From Oscillospiraceae bacterium (GTDB taxonomy: Bacteria; Bacillota; Clostridia; Oscillospirales; Acutalibacteraceae): a DNA stretch of 64,000 bases. The stretch is taken from NCBI GenBank assembly GCA_029219165.1, contig JAQXSW010000013.1, positions 1 to 64,000 of the forward strand, written 5' to 3'. A program made the position numbers and the translations under genes. The notes beneath the pieces were generated by a model that saw only the letters and a list, made by a program, of their open reading frames with translations, was not told the DNA's origin and made no database searches. Position 1 is the first letter of the stretch, and every line of letters begins with the position of its first letter. Positions 42,323 to 52,531 of the stretch are shown here, piece by piece.

Positions 42323-42664
42323 TTAATAAGAAATATTTTTTACTAGGAATTGTTGTCCGGAAAGTATTGTTTTGTTTCTGCTTTTGCACTTTGGACAAAT
42401 GCCTTCGTGTTTCAAAACATTATAAAGAGCATGGCAATCGGAGCACAGGCCTTCACCGGTTTCTACTATGATTTTTAGTTCACAGTCTTTAAAGAGGGGT
42501 TTATTCTCTGTTAATACATCAAAGTATTTTTCAAAGAAAACGGGAAGATATCCTGAGAGTTCACCGACCTCAAGTGTTACTTGTTTAATGTTTGAAATGT
42601 TGTTGTCAGATGCAACCTTTTCAATGGTTTTTACAGCTTCGTTTAGTACGCCTATTTCATGCAT
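42323..42664 (-). CDS. hypA: HypA-type nickel chaperone
   Basis: This 113-residue HypA/HybF protein has the nickel-binding N-terminus MHEIG. Its zinc domain carries CSDC and CPKC. HypA delivers nickel during [NiFe]-hydrogenase maturation and sometimes to urease. No hypB, hypC-F or hydrogenase gene is in the window. It lies six bases after valS on the same strand. Confidence 0.93.
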   Translation of the reverse strand: MHEIGVLNEAVKTIEKVASDNNISNIKQVTLEVGELSGYLPVFFEKYFDVLTENKPLFKDCELKIIVETGEGLCSDCHALYNVLKHEGICPKCKSRNKTILSGQQFLVKNISY

Positions 42665-42670
42665 AATTTC

Positions 42671-45295
42671 TTATCCAAGCTTTGAAATACTCTCTTTAAG
42701 AAGAGTAATTTTATCTTCAATTTTTTTAGCAGAAGCCTTGTCCTTTTCTACAACAGCTGCAGGAGCTTTAGCAAGGAACCCAGGATTGTTGAGCTTCTTG
42801 TTGAAGAATTCAAGATCCTTTTCAGCTGCATCAAGTTCCTTTTGCAGTCTTTTTCTTTCAGCCTCAAAATCTACAAGTTCATTCATTGGAATGTAGATTT
42901 TAGCATCTTCCGTAACAATGCTTACTGAGCCTTCAATTTCAACACCTTTGCAAACTGTTACGCCGGAAGCGTATGCAAGACGCTGCATGTAGATTGTACC
43001 GGATTTGAATGTGTCTTCATAGTCTGTGTCAATGAAGACTTCTGCCTTCTTTGAAGGAGGTACGTTCATTTCAGCGCGTCTGTTTCGGATGGCTCTGACA
43101 GCGGTCATAATACGGCCAAACTCTTCTTCGTCCGCGGAGAAATTAAGTGCTTCATTATATTCAGGATATGATGAAAGCATAATTGTTTCGCCGTCATGTG
43201 GAAGAGTGAGCCAAATTTCCTCAGTAATAAATGGCATGAATGGATGAAGGAGTTTAAGCGCATTTGAAAGAACATAGATAAGAACTGCTCTTGCACTTTG
43301 AGCTGCCTCTCCGCCTTGCTGGAGACGAATCTTTGCAATTTCAATATACCAGTCGCAGAAGTTGTCCCAAATGAAATCATAGAGTTTTGCAACTGCAACA
43401 CCAAGCTCATAGTTTTCAATGTTTTGGTTTACTTCTTTTGCAAGTGTATTGAGTTTTGAAATAATCCATTTGTCCTCAATTTCAAGTTTTTCAGGAATGT
43501 GTGGAGCTTCTTCATCTCCTTCAAGATTCATGAGAATGAATCTTGCTGCATTCCAGATTTTGTTTGCAAAGTTTCTTGATGCCTCTACCTTTTCATCTGA
43601 GAAACGCATGTCGTTTCCAGGGCTATTACCCGTAGCAAGAGTGAAACGAAGTGCATCTGCACCATATTTGTCAATGATTTCAAGAGGATCTATTCCGTTA
43701 CCAAGACTCTTTGACATTTTTCTACCTTGGGCATCCCTTACAATACCGTGGATGAATACAGTGCTGAATGGATATGTTCCCATTTGCTCACATGAAGAGA
43801 AGATCATACGAGCAACCCAGAAGAAGATAATATCATATCCGGTAACAAGGGTACTTGTTGGGAAGTAGTGTTCAAGTTCAGGTGTTTTGTCCGGCCAACC
43901 AAGAGTTGAGAATGGCCAAAGTGCTGAAGAGAACCAAGTGTCAAGAGTATCAGGATCCTGATGGATATTTTTTGAATGACAGTGTGCACATTCACATGCA
44001 TCTTCTCTTGAAACTGTAATTTCACCGCAGTCGTCACAGTACCAAGCAGGAATTCTGTGACCCCACCAAAGCTGACGGGAAATACACCAGTCTTTAATGT
44101 TTTCCATCCAGTGGTAATATGTCTTGTCAAAACGTTCCGGAACAAACTTAACTTGACCGTTTTTAACAACATCAATTGCCGGTTTTGCAAGTGGTTCCAT
44201 ACGAACAAACCATTGCTTTGAAACACGAGGTTCAACAGTTGTTCCACAACGGTAACATGTGCCGACATTGTGCTTCATAGGTTCAATTTTTACAAGGTAT
44301 CCGGAGAATTCAAGTTCTCTTACGAGCTCTTTGCGACAGACATATCTGTCTTTTCCACAGTACTTTTCACCGGCGTTTTCATTCATGTAACCATCTTCGG
44401 TCATAACGTTAATAACCGGTAGGTTGTGACGAAGACCAACTTCAAAGTCGTTAGGGTCGTGTGCAGGAGTAATTTTAACTACACCTGTTCCAAAATCCAT
44501 TTCAACATATTCGTCAGCAACAATTGGGATTTCCCTGTTAACTATTGGAAGAATTACATTCTTGCCAATTAAGTGCTTGTAACGCTCATCTTCCGGATGA
44601 ACAGCAACAGCAGTGTCTCCGAACATTGTTTCCGGACGAGTAGTTGCAAGCTCAAGATATCCGGAGCCATCTGCTAAAGGATAACGAAGATGCCAGAATG
44701 AGCCTTCCTTTTCTTCGTATTCAACTTCAGCATCAGAAATGGATGTCATACAATGTGGACACCAATTGATAATTCTTTCCCCGCGATAAATAAGATCTTT
44801 GTCATAAAGGCGGACAAATACTTCACGAACAGCCTTTGAGCAGCCTTCGTCAAGTGTGAATCTTTCACGGTCCCAGTCACATGAGGAACCCATTTTCTTA
44901 AGTTGTTCTACAATGCGGCCACCGTATTGTTCTTTCCATTCCCATGCACGTTCAAGGAACTTTTCACGGCCAAGATCTTGCTTTGAAATGCCTTCCTTTT
45001 TTAGGGCTTCAACAATCTTAGCTTCAGTAGCAATGGATGCATGGTCTGTTCCGGGAACCCAAAGGGTATCATAACCCTTCATTCTGTGAAAACGAATGAG
45101 GATATCCTGGAAAGTATTGTCAAGCGCATGCCCCATATGTAATTGCCCGGTAATGTTTGGCGGTGGAATTACAATTGTGTATGGCTTTTTAGATTCATCA
45201 GGTTCGGCATGGAAGTATTTACCTTTTAGCCAAAAGTCATAAATTCGGTCCTCAACTTCTGACGGGTTATACTTTGCCTCCAATTCCTTTTGCAT
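42671..45295 (-). CDS. valS: Valyl-tRNA synthetase
   Basis: This 874-residue class I synthetase has the HIGH-type motif HMGH in [15 protein letters not shown] and KMSKS in [11 protein letters not shown]. The editing domain contains the [13 protein letters not shown] block. The C-terminal coiled-coil (about 805-874) ends the protein. GGAGG precedes the ATG. The leader is only about 45 nt, too short for a T-box. Confidence 0.98.
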   Translation of the reverse strand: MQKELEAKYNPSEVEDRIYDFWLKGKYFHAEPDESKKPYTIVIPPPNITGQLHMGHALDNTFQDILIRFHRMKGYDTLWVPGTDHASIATEAKIVEALKKEGISKQDLGREKFLERAWEWKEQYGGRIVEQLKKMGSSCDWDRERFTLDEGCSKAVREVFVRLYDKDLIYRGERIINWCPHCMTSISDAEVEYEEKEGSFWHLRYPLADGSGYLELATTRPETMFGDTAVAVHPEDERYKHLIGKNVILPIVNREIPIVADEYVEMDFGTGVVKITPAHDPNDFEVGLRHNLPVINVMTEDGYMNENAGEKYCGKDRYVCRKELVRELEFSGYLVKIEPMKHNVGTCYRCGTTVEPRVSKQWFVRMEPLAKPAIDVVKNGQVKFVPERFDKTYYHWMENIKDWCISRQLWWGHRIPAWYCDDCGEITVSREDACECAHCHSKNIHQDPDTLDTWFSSALWPFSTLGWPDKTPELEHYFPTSTLVTGYDIIFFWVARMIFSSCEQMGTYPFSTVFIHGIVRDAQGRKMSKSLGNGIDPLEIIDKYGADALRFTLATGNSPGNDMRFSDEKVEASRNFANKIWNAARFILMNLEGDEEAPHIPEKLEIEDKWIISKLNTLAKEVNQNIENYELGVAVAKLYDFIWDNFCDWYIEIAKIRLQQGGEAAQSARAVLIYVLSNALKLLHPFMPFITEEIWLTLPHDGETIMLSSYPEYNEALNFSADEEEFGRIMTAVRAIRNRRAEMNVPPSKKAEVFIDTDYEDTFKSGTIYMQRLAYASGVTVCKGVEIEGSVSIVTEDAKIYIPMNELVDFEAERKRLQKELDAAEKDLEFFNKKLNNPGFLAKAPAAVVEKDKASAKKIEDKITLLKESISKLG

Positions 45296-45342
45296 ACTTT
45301 TGCCTCCAAAAAGGTATAATTATGTATTTTAATAACCCTTAT

Positions 45343-45371
45343 AGTATACATTTATAAATGCGCTTTTGCAA
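45343..45371 (-). promoter_or_regulatory. Promoter of valS
   Basis: On the minus strand TTGCAA (45371-45366) and TATACT (45348-45343) are separated by 17 bp. Confidence 0.8.
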
Positions 45372-45383
45372 CAATTACTTGTG

Positions 45384-45412
45384 TTGACAATTATTAGTGT
45401 AGTCCTTATAAT
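45384..45412 (+). promoter_or_regulatory. Promoter of femX
   Basis: TTGACA (45384-45389) and TATAAT (45407-45412) are separated by 17 bp, a full consensus. It is back-to-back with the valS promoter, 12 bp between the -35 boxes. Confidence 0.92.
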
Positions 45413-45448
45413 TTTACTGATTATTTTGAAAGTGTGATGTGAAGCTTA

Positions 45449-46777
45449 ATGTATTATTTCAAGCAAGAAACAGATACTGAAAAATTTGATAAATTTGTTG
45501 AGGAAAACAAGGGTTCATACCTTCAATGTTCCTCTTGGCCAAAAGTAAAAACTGCATGGAATTCATATCTTTATTCAGGATATGATGAGGATGAAGCACT
45601 CGTTTTAACTGCGCTTGTCCTTGAAAGAAAAATTCCTGGAGCAGGTAAGATTTGGTATATTTCCTGTGGACCGGTTGTGTCCATAGAGGATGAGAAATTA
45701 ATTGATTCATTTTGGGCATACATGTCTGCACAAATGAAGTCATATAAGGCTTTTTGTATTATTACTGACCCACTTGCACCACTTAGAATAGATGGCGTAA
45801 GTAATGAACGTGGTCTTAAAATGCACGAATCGCTCACACGAAACGGCTTTGTTTTAAATCCGGATATAGATACATACACATATAAGCATCCGGTTCAAAC
45901 TATGATTGATCTTAAAGATGAAGAGGGAAATGAAATTTCAGCTGATAAAATTCTTAAAGGCTGTGAAAAAGGCGTTCGTTACTCAGTTCGTGTAGGTGCT
46001 TCAAGAGGTCTTGAGTTTAAGCGTTATAAATATGATGACGTGCTTCAAAACCCACAGATTATGGATGAATTTATGAGTGTTATGGAAGACACTTCTGACA
46101 GAAATAGTTTTGCAGCAAGAAATGATGAATACATACTTAACCTTATGAAAAATTTGGATAAGTATACAGATATCATGATTGCCTATTACGACAAAAAACT
46201 TGACCGTGAACTTGAAGAGGAGCGTCAAAAGAGGAAAGAAGAGGTTATTGCCGCCCTTTCCACTGCTCCACAGAAGAAAATTCGTGGTCTACAAGATGAA
46301 CTTGAGGTAATTGAGAAGAATTCTCATAGTTATAACCAGCGTCTTTCTGAAACTTCTGACTATTTGCCGGATGAAAAAATCGCAGTTGCCGGGGGCCTTA
46401 CAATTCGTTTCGGAGGTGTGGCATCTTGTGTATTTGGCGGCACAAGAAATATTGTTAGAAATAACACTCGTTCAAGCCATTATCTCAATTATTGGCGTAT
46501 GTGCGAAAGCATAGAAGAGGGAATGGATTATCATGATCTTGGATATGTTTTGGTTAAAAATCCGTCCGTTTTAGAAGATGGGACACTTGGACCTATGGAA
46601 CCGGTTGATAATTTTGTGGGAATATGTGATTTCAAGAAAAGCTTTGGTGCAAAATATTATGAGTTTGTTGGCGAATATGTCCTTGTCGGTAACAAAAAAA
46701 GATATTGGTTGTATAAAGAATTAATGCCAAAAGCTAAGCACACATTAGTTAAAATAAAATTAAAATTAAAAAAATAA
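45449..46777 (+). CDS. FemAB-family peptidoglycan bridge aminoacyltransferase
   Basis: This 442-residue protein has two GNAT-like halves and the antiparallel coiled-coil arm (about residues 250-310, KLDRELEEERQKRKEEVI) typical of FemX/FemA. It shows the conserved YLQCSSWPKVK opening and late LNYWRMCESIEEG...YHDLG. These enzymes transfer an amino acid from aminoacyl-tRNA to the lysine-type side chain of lipid II. The amino acid added is unknown. Confidence 0.9.
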   Translation: MYYFKQETDTEKFDKFVEENKGSYLQCSSWPKVKTAWNSYLYSGYDEDEALVLTALVLERKIPGAGKIWYISCGPVVSIEDEKLIDSFWAYMSAQMKSYKAFCIITDPLAPLRIDGVSNERGLKMHESLTRNGFVLNPDIDTYTYKHPVQTMIDLKDEEGNEISADKILKGCEKGVRYSVRVGASRGLEFKRYKYDDVLQNPQIMDEFMSVMEDTSDRNSFAARNDEYILNLMKNLDKYTDIMIAYYDKKLDRELEEERQKRKEEVIAALSTAPQKKIRGLQDELEVIEKNSHSYNQRLSETSDYLPDEKIAVAGGLTIRFGGVASCVFGGTRNIVRNNTRSSHYLNYWRMCESIEEGMDYHDLGYVLVKNPSVLEDGTLGPMEPVDNFVGICDFKKSFGAKYYEFVGEYVLVGNKKRYWLYKELMPKAKHTLVKIKLKLKK

Positions 46778-46820
46778 AATTTAGAAGAATTTTTAAATGA
46801 ATTTTAGCCGGAGGAAGAAT

Positions 46821-47717
46821 ATGAGAACACTTGAATATATAGTTCCGGTTGAATATGATAACAGAAAGGTCCTGCATTTCTTGAAGGGAAGTGTTGGACT
46901 TTCGTCACGTTTAATAAGAGCATTAAAAATGCAAGAAAATGGAATAATGAAAAATGGTTCTCACACCAGAACAGTGGACATAATAAAAGTGGGAGACAAA
47001 ATTACAATTAATATTCCGGACGATAGTAAAAATGAAAATTTTTCAGTTGGTGACAGTACTTGTCTTACAAGAGCCGGCGTTGAAATTTTATATGAAGATG
47101 CAGACGTTTTAGTAGTTAATAAACCCGCATTAATGCCCATTCATCAGTCCCATAATCATCAGGGTGACACTCTTGCCGATTTGGTCATTTCCTATTTGAA
47201 TACAGAGTCATCAGGTGCTATTTTCAGAGCTGTCGGACGACTTGACAAAGGTACATCAGGTATTGTCGTTTGTGGTAAAAATGCATTTTCTGCAAACAAA
47301 CTGCAAGGGAATATTTATAAAACATATTTTGCCCTCCCTAGCGGTTCTTATTCAGGGACCGGAACAATTGAAGCGCCGATTTACAGACCTGATCCTTTAA
47401 AGACTTTTAGAAATGTTGACGAAAGAGGCGACTATGCTTTAACAAGATATGAAGCGCTGAAAACAGGTGAAAACGTGTCTTTGGTTCGAGTTAACATTGA
47501 GACCGGCAGAACTCATCAAATCAGAGTGCATTTTGCATATCTTGGAACGCCTTTAATAGGCGATACCATGTACGGAACAGAGGACCCTCGTATTTCTCAT
47601 CAATCATTACATTGTGGTATAGCTGAGTTTGAACAACCATATACTGGGGTTTTAATAAAAGTTGAAGCAAAAATCCCGGAGGATATGGAAAGAATTATTT
47701 TATCTGAACTGTCCTAA
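46821..47717 (+). CDS. RluA-family pseudouridine synthase
   Basis: This 298-residue protein has an S4-like N-terminal segment (VLHFLKGSVGLSSRLIRALK) and the RluA catalytic motif GRLDKGTSG with the conserved Asp. It also has INIETGRTHQIRVHFAYLG. It isomerises uridines in rRNA or tRNA, but the exact target cannot be told. The ATG at 46821 follows GGAGGA; the upstream ATG at 46797 has no such site. It lies about 40 bases behind femX. Confidence 0.92.
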   Translation: MRTLEYIVPVEYDNRKVLHFLKGSVGLSSRLIRALKMQENGIMKNGSHTRTVDIIKVGDKITINIPDDSKNENFSVGDSTCLTRAGVEILYEDADVLVVNKPALMPIHQSHNHQGDTLADLVISYLNTESSGAIFRAVGRLDKGTSGIVVCGKNAFSANKLQGNIYKTYFALPSGSYSGTGTIEAPIYRPDPLKTFRNVDERGDYALTRYEALKTGENVSLVRVNIETGRTHQIRVHFAYLGTPLIGDTMYGTEDPRISHQSLHCGIAEFEQPYTGVLIKVEAKIPEDMERIILSELS

Positions 47718-47811
47718 GCATGTTTCACAAAAAATCTTATCTTTTTATTCTTCATTTGTTAGAAAAAACAGTGAAAAATGTCGATTTAGTCTTTTATTTT
47801 ACTCATATATA

Positions 47812-47820
47812 TGATATAAT
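47812..47820 (+). promoter_or_regulatory. Extended -10 promoter of murA
   Basis: TGATATAAT at 47812-47820 is an extended -10 element; the -35 region is weak. It places a leader of about 130 nt before murA. Confidence 0.5.
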
Positions 47821-47852
47821 GTTACAAAATTGTTACAAAAAGTGTGTTTGAA

Positions 47853-47916
47853 AAATTAACAATGAAAGAGGCTCCGCGGATTTCTTGTTAATTTGTTTTT
47901 TTGTGTTTTGTTTTTT
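47853..47916 (+). promoter_or_regulatory. Terminator-like hairpin in the murA leader
   Basis: AAATTAACAA (47853-47862) pairs perfectly with 47885-47894, with further GAAA/TTTC pairing inside. A very T-rich stretch runs to 47916. It lies after the murA promoter candidate, so it could be an attenuator; otherwise it ends the rluA transcript. Confidence 0.6.
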
Positions 47917-47960
47917 AAATTTGATTTATCTTAATTTAATTATATTGGAGTGTATTCCAT

Positions 47961-49256
47961 TTGGAAAAGTTTGTTATTAATGGGGGAAATAAGCTTTCTG
48001 GCGAAGTAAGTATCAGCGGCGCTAAAAATTCCGTTGTTGCTATACTTCCTGCAACATTGCTTGCCCAGGGAGTTTGCAGAATTGAAAATATTCCCAACAT
48101 AAGTGACGTAACATACATGCTTAAAATGCTTAAATCCATGGGTGCAAGTATTAAGGCTGTTAATGCAAACACCTATGAAATAGATACAAGAACAGTTTCT
48201 TCTTTCACTGTTCCTTATGAACTTACACGTCATCTTCGTGCATCTTATTATCTTCTTGGTGCTCTTCTTGGCCGTTGCAACAGTGCCAGAGTAGCAATGC
48301 CGGGTGGCTGTAATTTCGGTGGTGTTCGTCCTATTGACCAGCATCTTAAGGGCTTTGAAATGCTTGGTGCGTCAATTACTATGGAAGAAAATGCTATTGT
48401 AAATGCAAGAGCTGAAACTCTTGTTGGCAACTCAATTTATATGGACGTTGTATCGGTTGGTGCAACTGTAAATATTATGCTTGCAGCCGTTAAGGCTCGC
48501 GGTCTTACCGTTATTGAAAATGCAGCTAAGGAACCACACATTGTTGACCTTGCAAACTTTTTAAACTCAATGGGCGCTGATATTCGTGGTGCAGGTACAG
48601 ATGTAATTAAAATTCGTGGTGTATCTTTCCTTCACGGCTGTGATTATTCAATTATTCCTGATCAAATTGAAGCCGGAACTTATATGGCAGCAGTTGCTGC
48701 TACAGGCGGAGACGTCTTAATTAAAAATGTAGTTCCAAAGCATCTTGAGTCAATAAGTGCAAAGCTTATTGAAGCCGGTGTACAGGTAATTGAATATGAT
48801 GACTCAGTTAGAGTTATTTCTTCCGGAAAACTTCAGAAGTGTAATATAAAGACTATGCCTCATCCTGGTTTCCCAACAGACATGCAGCCTCAAATGTCTG
48901 TGGCTCTTTGCCTTGCTCAAGGAACAAGCATTGTTTCCGAAGGCGTTTGGGACAACCGTTTCAAGTATGTGGATCAGCTTTCCAGAATGGGCGCTGACAT
49001 TGAAGTAAACGGCAAGGTTGCTGTTATTACAGGCGTTGACCATTTAAGTGGCGCCCCTGTAAAAGCTGATGACCTCAGAGCGGGCGCCGCAATGATAATT
49101 GCCGGTCTTATTGCAAGAGGTCGCACTGAAATAGAGAGCATTATTTACATTGACAGAGGATATGAAAATGTAGTTGAAAAGTTCTCTGCAATCGGTGCCG
49201 ATATTCAACGTGTTGAGTTCCCGGACGAGCCTGCGGGTGTGGTTCGCACAGCATAA
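47961..49256 (+). CDS. murA: UDP-N-acetylglucosamine 1-carboxyvinyltransferase
   Basis: MurA adds enolpyruvate to UDP-GlcNAc, the first committed step of peptidoglycan synthesis and the fosfomycin target. The 431-residue protein opens with INGGNKLSGEVSISGAKNS. It has the catalytic cysteine in MPGGCNFGGVRPIDQHL, so fosfomycin sensitivity is expected by family knowledge. The start is TTG at 47961 after TTGGAG. It has a long structured leader. Confidence 0.97.
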   Translation: MEKFVINGGNKLSGEVSISGAKNSVVAILPATLLAQGVCRIENIPNISDVTYMLKMLKSMGASIKAVNANTYEIDTRTVSSFTVPYELTRHLRASYYLLGALLGRCNSARVAMPGGCNFGGVRPIDQHLKGFEMLGASITMEENAIVNARAETLVGNSIYMDVVSVGATVNIMLAAVKARGLTVIENAAKEPHIVDLANFLNSMGADIRGAGTDVIKIRGVSFLHGCDYSIIPDQIEAGTYMAAVAATGGDVLIKNVVPKHLESISAKLIEAGVQVIEYDDSVRVISSGKLQKCNIKTMPHPGFPTDMQPQMSVALCLAQGTSIVSEGVWDNRFKYVDQLSRMGADIEVNGKVAVITGVDHLSGAPVKADDLRAGAAMIIAGLIARGRTEIESIIYIDRGYENVVEKFSAIGADIQRVEFPDEPAGVVRTA

Positions 49257-49270
49257 TTATTATTAATACA

Positions 49271-49297
49271 GGGTGCCTTTGGCACCCTTAATTTTTT
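49271..49297 (+). terminator. Terminator after murA
   Basis: The stem GGGTGCC/GGCACCC has a TTT loop and is followed by a T run. Confidence 0.88.
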
Positions 49298-49312
49298 AAG
49301 GAAGGTGATGAA

Positions 49313-50098
49313 ATGAAAAGACTTTGTACCCTTTATTCCGGAAGTAGCGGAAATGCAACTTACATAGGTAATGAGGAAGAGGGAATACTTATTGACATAG
49401 GTAAAAATGCAAAGCAGACCATATCATCTCTCCTACAAATTGGTGTTTCGCCGGATAAGATAAAGGCTGTTTTTATTACTCATGAACATATAGATCATGT
49501 TGCCGGTCTTCGTGTTTTTTGCAATAAGTTTAAAGTTCCTGTTTTTGCAACGAATGGAACTCTTTCAAAGCTTGATATTGGTGGTCATCTAAAGGGCGAT
49601 TTTGACGTTTTTTGTATGACAGATTATGCGGATGTATCTGATATGCATATAGAGCTCTTTCACACTCTCCATGATGCTTCGGAAAGTTGTGGATATACAG
49701 TTTCCTTTTCTGATGGCAGAAAGGCATCCGTGGCAACAGATTTGGGAGTTATGACTGAAAGTGTTTTAGACGCACTTCTGGGAAGTACGGCCCTTGTTTT
49801 AGAATCTAACCACGATATAAAAATGCTGGAAAATGGACCTTATCCGTATCCGTTAAAAAGAAGAATTTTATCTGAGTATGGACATCTTTCAAATGACATG
49901 TGTGGTGAAAGTGCTGTAAAACTTGTGGAAAGTGGAGCTAAGCATTTACTTCTTGGTCATCTTAGTGCAGAGAACAATATTCCCGAACTTGCATATCAAA
50001 CGACGAAAGGTGCGTTAGCTATGGCAGGGGCGGAGCTAAATGGAGATTATCATTTGGAGGTTGCTTCCCGTCATGCTCCGGTATGTGTCTCTTTTTGA
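49313..50098 (+). CDS. walJ: MBL-fold hydrolase WalJ/YycJ
   Basis: This 261-residue metallo-beta-lactamase fold protein has THEHIDHVAGL and the YycJ opening CTLYSGSSGNATYIG. In Bacillus it is encoded with WalRK and linked to replication/division coordination. Here walJ is followed 9 bases later by rlmH, as in the conserved Bacillota neighbourhood, but walR and walK are absent. Confidence 0.92.
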   Translation: MKRLCTLYSGSSGNATYIGNEEEGILIDIGKNAKQTISSLLQIGVSPDKIKAVFITHEHIDHVAGLRVFCNKFKVPVFATNGTLSKLDIGGHLKGDFDVFCMTDYADVSDMHIELFHTLHDASESCGYTVSFSDGRKASVATDLGVMTESVLDALLGSTALVLESNHDIKMLENGPYPYPLKRRILSEYGHLSNDMCGESAVKLVESGAKHLLLGHLSAENNIPELAYQTTKGALAMAGAELNGDYHLEVASRHAPVCVSF

Positions 50099-50107
50099 GG
50101 TGGTATT

Positions 50108-50590
50108 ATGGTAAATGTAAATATAATTTGCGTTGGCAAGCTTAAAGAGAAATATTTACGTGATGCTTCAAGTGAATATATAAAAAGGTTGACTGCATTT
50201 TGCAAACTAAATATAATTGAAGTTAATCCGTATGCGCTTCCGGATTCACCATCGGACGCTCAAATTGAGGCCGGTCTTGTGGACGAAGGAAAAAGAATAC
50301 TACAGAAAATAAATTCAAACGCATATGTGTATGCAATGTGTATTGAGGGAAAACAACGTTCTTCAGTTTCCTTAAGTCAGGAGTTTGACTCACTCTGCGT
50401 TTCCGGAGAAAGCAATCTTACTTTTATTATTGGAGGCTCATTTGGGCTTTCGGATGAAGTTAAGAAACGTGCCAATGAAAAACTTTCAATGTCAGAAATG
50501 ACATTTCCTCATCAACTTGCAAGAATAATGCTTCTTGAGCAAATTTATAGAGCATTTCAAATTAGCTCCGGAGGTAAATATCACAAATAA
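50108..50590 (+). CDS. rlmH: 23S rRNA (pseudouridine-1915 N3)-methyltransferase
   Basis: RlmH methylates pseudouridine 1915 in the decoding region of the ribosome. The 160-residue SPOUT protein has CVGKLKEKYLRDA, FIIGGSFGLSDEVK and the late MTFPHQLARIMLLEQIYRAF. The length is standard. Confidence 0.97.
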   Translation: MVNVNIICVGKLKEKYLRDASSEYIKRLTAFCKLNIIEVNPYALPDSPSDAQIEAGLVDEGKRILQKINSNAYVYAMCIEGKQRSSVSLSQEFDSLCVSGESNLTFIIGGSFGLSDEVKKRANEKLSMSEMTFPHQLARIMLLEQIYRAFQISSGGKYHK

Positions 50591-50607
50591 TTTTTAGGTG
50601 GATTATT

Positions 50608-51138
50608 ATGGATAATAAACAGAATGAAACTGTTGCACCTGAAAAATTAAATAAAGAAAAATCCGGAATAGGATTTAGATGGCAATATCTTGTTATTTAT
50701 CTTCTTATTGCTTCAGTCATCTCTTATGTGCTTGTGGATTTTAAAGTGCAAAGAGACGCCCCGTCTACAGAGCCGGTAGGAAAGGTTACGGTTACAGAGG
50801 CTGGCAAGAAAGGTTCAAAATGGACAACCAGTGTAGATGGTGAGTATGCTGTACCCGGAACTATTGGAGAGTATGGTGTTCCGGAAGAAACAGATACAAC
50901 TGATGAAAGTTCGGTGTCAGAGGAAAGTACTGATGTTACAACAGATACCCCAATAACTACAAGGCCGGTTGCAACAACGAAGAAACCAATTGTAACTGTT
51001 AGACCAACTCGTCCAACGACAACTGAACCAACACCGGAACCGGAACCAACACCGGAACCGGAGACAACTACGGTTCCATCATCGGAAACGACAACAGAAG
51101 CTTCTCCTGAGCCTTCGGTTTTAACACCGGAAATATAG
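50608..51138 (+). CDS. Membrane-anchored Thr/Pro/Glu-rich protein
   Basis: I recognise no family in this 176-residue protein. It has a charged cytoplasmic N-terminus and one membrane helix (about 29-46). After that comes a low-complexity extracytoplasmic tail rich in Thr, Pro, Glu and Val, with several TT-x-P and PEPEPTPEP stretches. It resembles wall-spanning stalks. It lies 17 bases after rlmH and shares that transcript. Confidence 0.75.
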   Translation: MDNKQNETVAPEKLNKEKSGIGFRWQYLVIYLLIASVISYVLVDFKVQRDAPSTEPVGKVTVTEAGKKGSKWTTSVDGEYAVPGTIGEYGVPEETDTTDESSVSEESTDVTTDTPITTRPVATTKKPIVTVRPTRPTTTEPTPEPEPTPEPETTTVPSSETTTEASPEPSVLTPEI

Positions 51139-51149
51139 AACGCTAATTA

Positions 51150-51188
51150 AAAATTAACCCCCAACCAAATTGGTTGGGGGTTATTAAT
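51150..51188. terminator. Bidirectional terminator
   Basis: The 12-bp stem AACCCCCAACCA with its complement has a 3-base loop and AT-rich flanks on both sides. It separates convergent genes. Confidence 0.88.
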
Positions 51189-51215
51189 TAGTGTCTAATT
51201 GTTTTATGTTGCTTG

Positions 51216-52442
51216 TTAATATGCAGCATACCAAACTTCCTCAATTGAAAGAGCTTGCTGACCATGGACTGACATGTCGTTTCCGTCATAATCTGCATAT
51301 ACGTATGTTGGCATAAATTGATCCAAATAATCTAAAGTTCCGTCATAATAAATTTTGGCTGTAAGTATTGCGCCTCTGGTTTCAGCTTGGAATGCTGAAT
51401 ATACCTTTGCAGCATTAAGGATGTTCATACAAGTTCCGGAGTATTCTGTGGTTCTTTCCGGATCATTTTTAAGTTTAATTACTACTGTATAATAACCTTT
51501 GCTGTAAGTGCATTTTGCAGCTGCTACCATTGATGGCTCAAGTGTACTTGAGACTGTGAGATTTTCTGCCGGGAACTCAGAAATAATTTTGTCTCTGGTT
51601 GTGTATGATTCCGGTTTTTTATCGGTGTTTTCCTTTACGCCGCCAAGAGCCAGGAGAGTTTTTATTGTTTCTGAATTGTTTTCGTCTTCAACATATTTAA
51701 TTTCTCTCATTAGTCTTGTTACCGAAGTTGCATTTGTTTTAACATTATTTGCAGATGCATTGTAGAAGGCAACTATGTCTGAAACTAAAACATAGTTTAC
51801 CGGAGCTTTTTCCGGAGCTCCTGAAACATTCCTTGTTGTTGTAGCAACGTGTCCCTGTGTTGTAATGTTTATTTTTGTGGTTGAAGCAGTTGCGGAAGGT
51901 TTCGTTGTAGTTGTAACAGTAGTCTTCTTAACAGCTTTAACCTGGTAGTAATATTTTTTACCCTTTATTGCGGTTTTGTCTGTGTAAGAAGTTTGGGTTG
52001 TTGCATCTATATACGAATATGTGCCATCTTTAGAAGAAGACCTATAAATGTTGTATCTGATTGCACCCGGAACCGCTTTCCAACTGAAAGAAGGATAACC
52101 TCCGGCAACTGTTGTGGCATTTGATATTACGTTCGAACCACCAAAGTCAATTGCTACGTCCTGATATCCGTTGCCATAATTAATGGTGTTTCCCGAAGAA
52201 AATCCATTTAAAGTGCTTGGTGCAGAGTATGCTACTGTACCGGCAACTTCTGTTGGAATTACATCATCATCTGACATGCTGTTAAGATATGCATCAATAT
52301 CTATTGCCGGAGTTGTTGATGAATTTTTTGTTGTTTTCTTTTTAGTAGTAAGTGCTGTGTCCTCATCTTTGTTGCAAGCAACCATAGTAAAAACAAAAAC
52401 ACATACAAGAAATAGCGCAATTATTTGTTTTAAATATTTCAT
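51216..52442 (-). CDS. FN3-containing lipoprotein, paralogue A
   Basis: This 408-residue protein has a lipoprotein signal with lipobox TMVAC. A Thr/Lys/Ser-rich linker follows, then a fibronectin type III-like domain (SFSWKAVPGAIRYNIYRSSSKDG ... YYYQVKAV). The final domain of about 180 residues is also present in the next gene. The shared domain begins near YNASANNVKTNATSVTRLMREI and ends with a MPTY ... EEVWYAAY sequence. Function is unknown. The ATG at 52442 suits AGGGTG upstream; a GTG at 52451 is possible. Confidence 0.8.
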   Translation of the reverse strand: MKYLKQIIALFLVCVFVFTMVACNKDEDTALTTKKKTTKNSSTTPAIDIDAYLNSMSDDDVIPTEVAGTVAYSAPSTLNGFSSGNTINYGNGYQDVAIDFGGSNVISNATTVAGGYPSFSWKAVPGAIRYNIYRSSSKDGTYSYIDATTQTSYTDKTAIKGKKYYYQVKAVKKTTVTTTTKPSATASTTKINITTQGHVATTTRNVSGAPEKAPVNYVLVSDIVAFYNASANNVKTNATSVTRLMREIKYVEDENNSETIKTLLALGGVKENTDKKPESYTTRDKIISEFPAENLTVSSTLEPSMVAAAKCTYSKGYYTVVIKLKNDPERTTEYSGTCMNILNAAKVYSAFQAETRGAILTAKIYYDGTLDYLDQFMPTYVYADYDGNDMSVHGQQALSIEEVWYAAY

Positions 52443-52531
52443 TATAGACACCCTGTGTTATTAAATAATATTGCGGTAATGCTTAGAGTTTAAGCACTAC
52501 CGCAATTGATTATATGCGAAGATACTACAAA

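Noticed and set aside
45296-45371. T-box leader for valS
   Set aside because: The promoter leaves a leader of about 45 nt, too short for a T-box, and no T-box sequence is visible.
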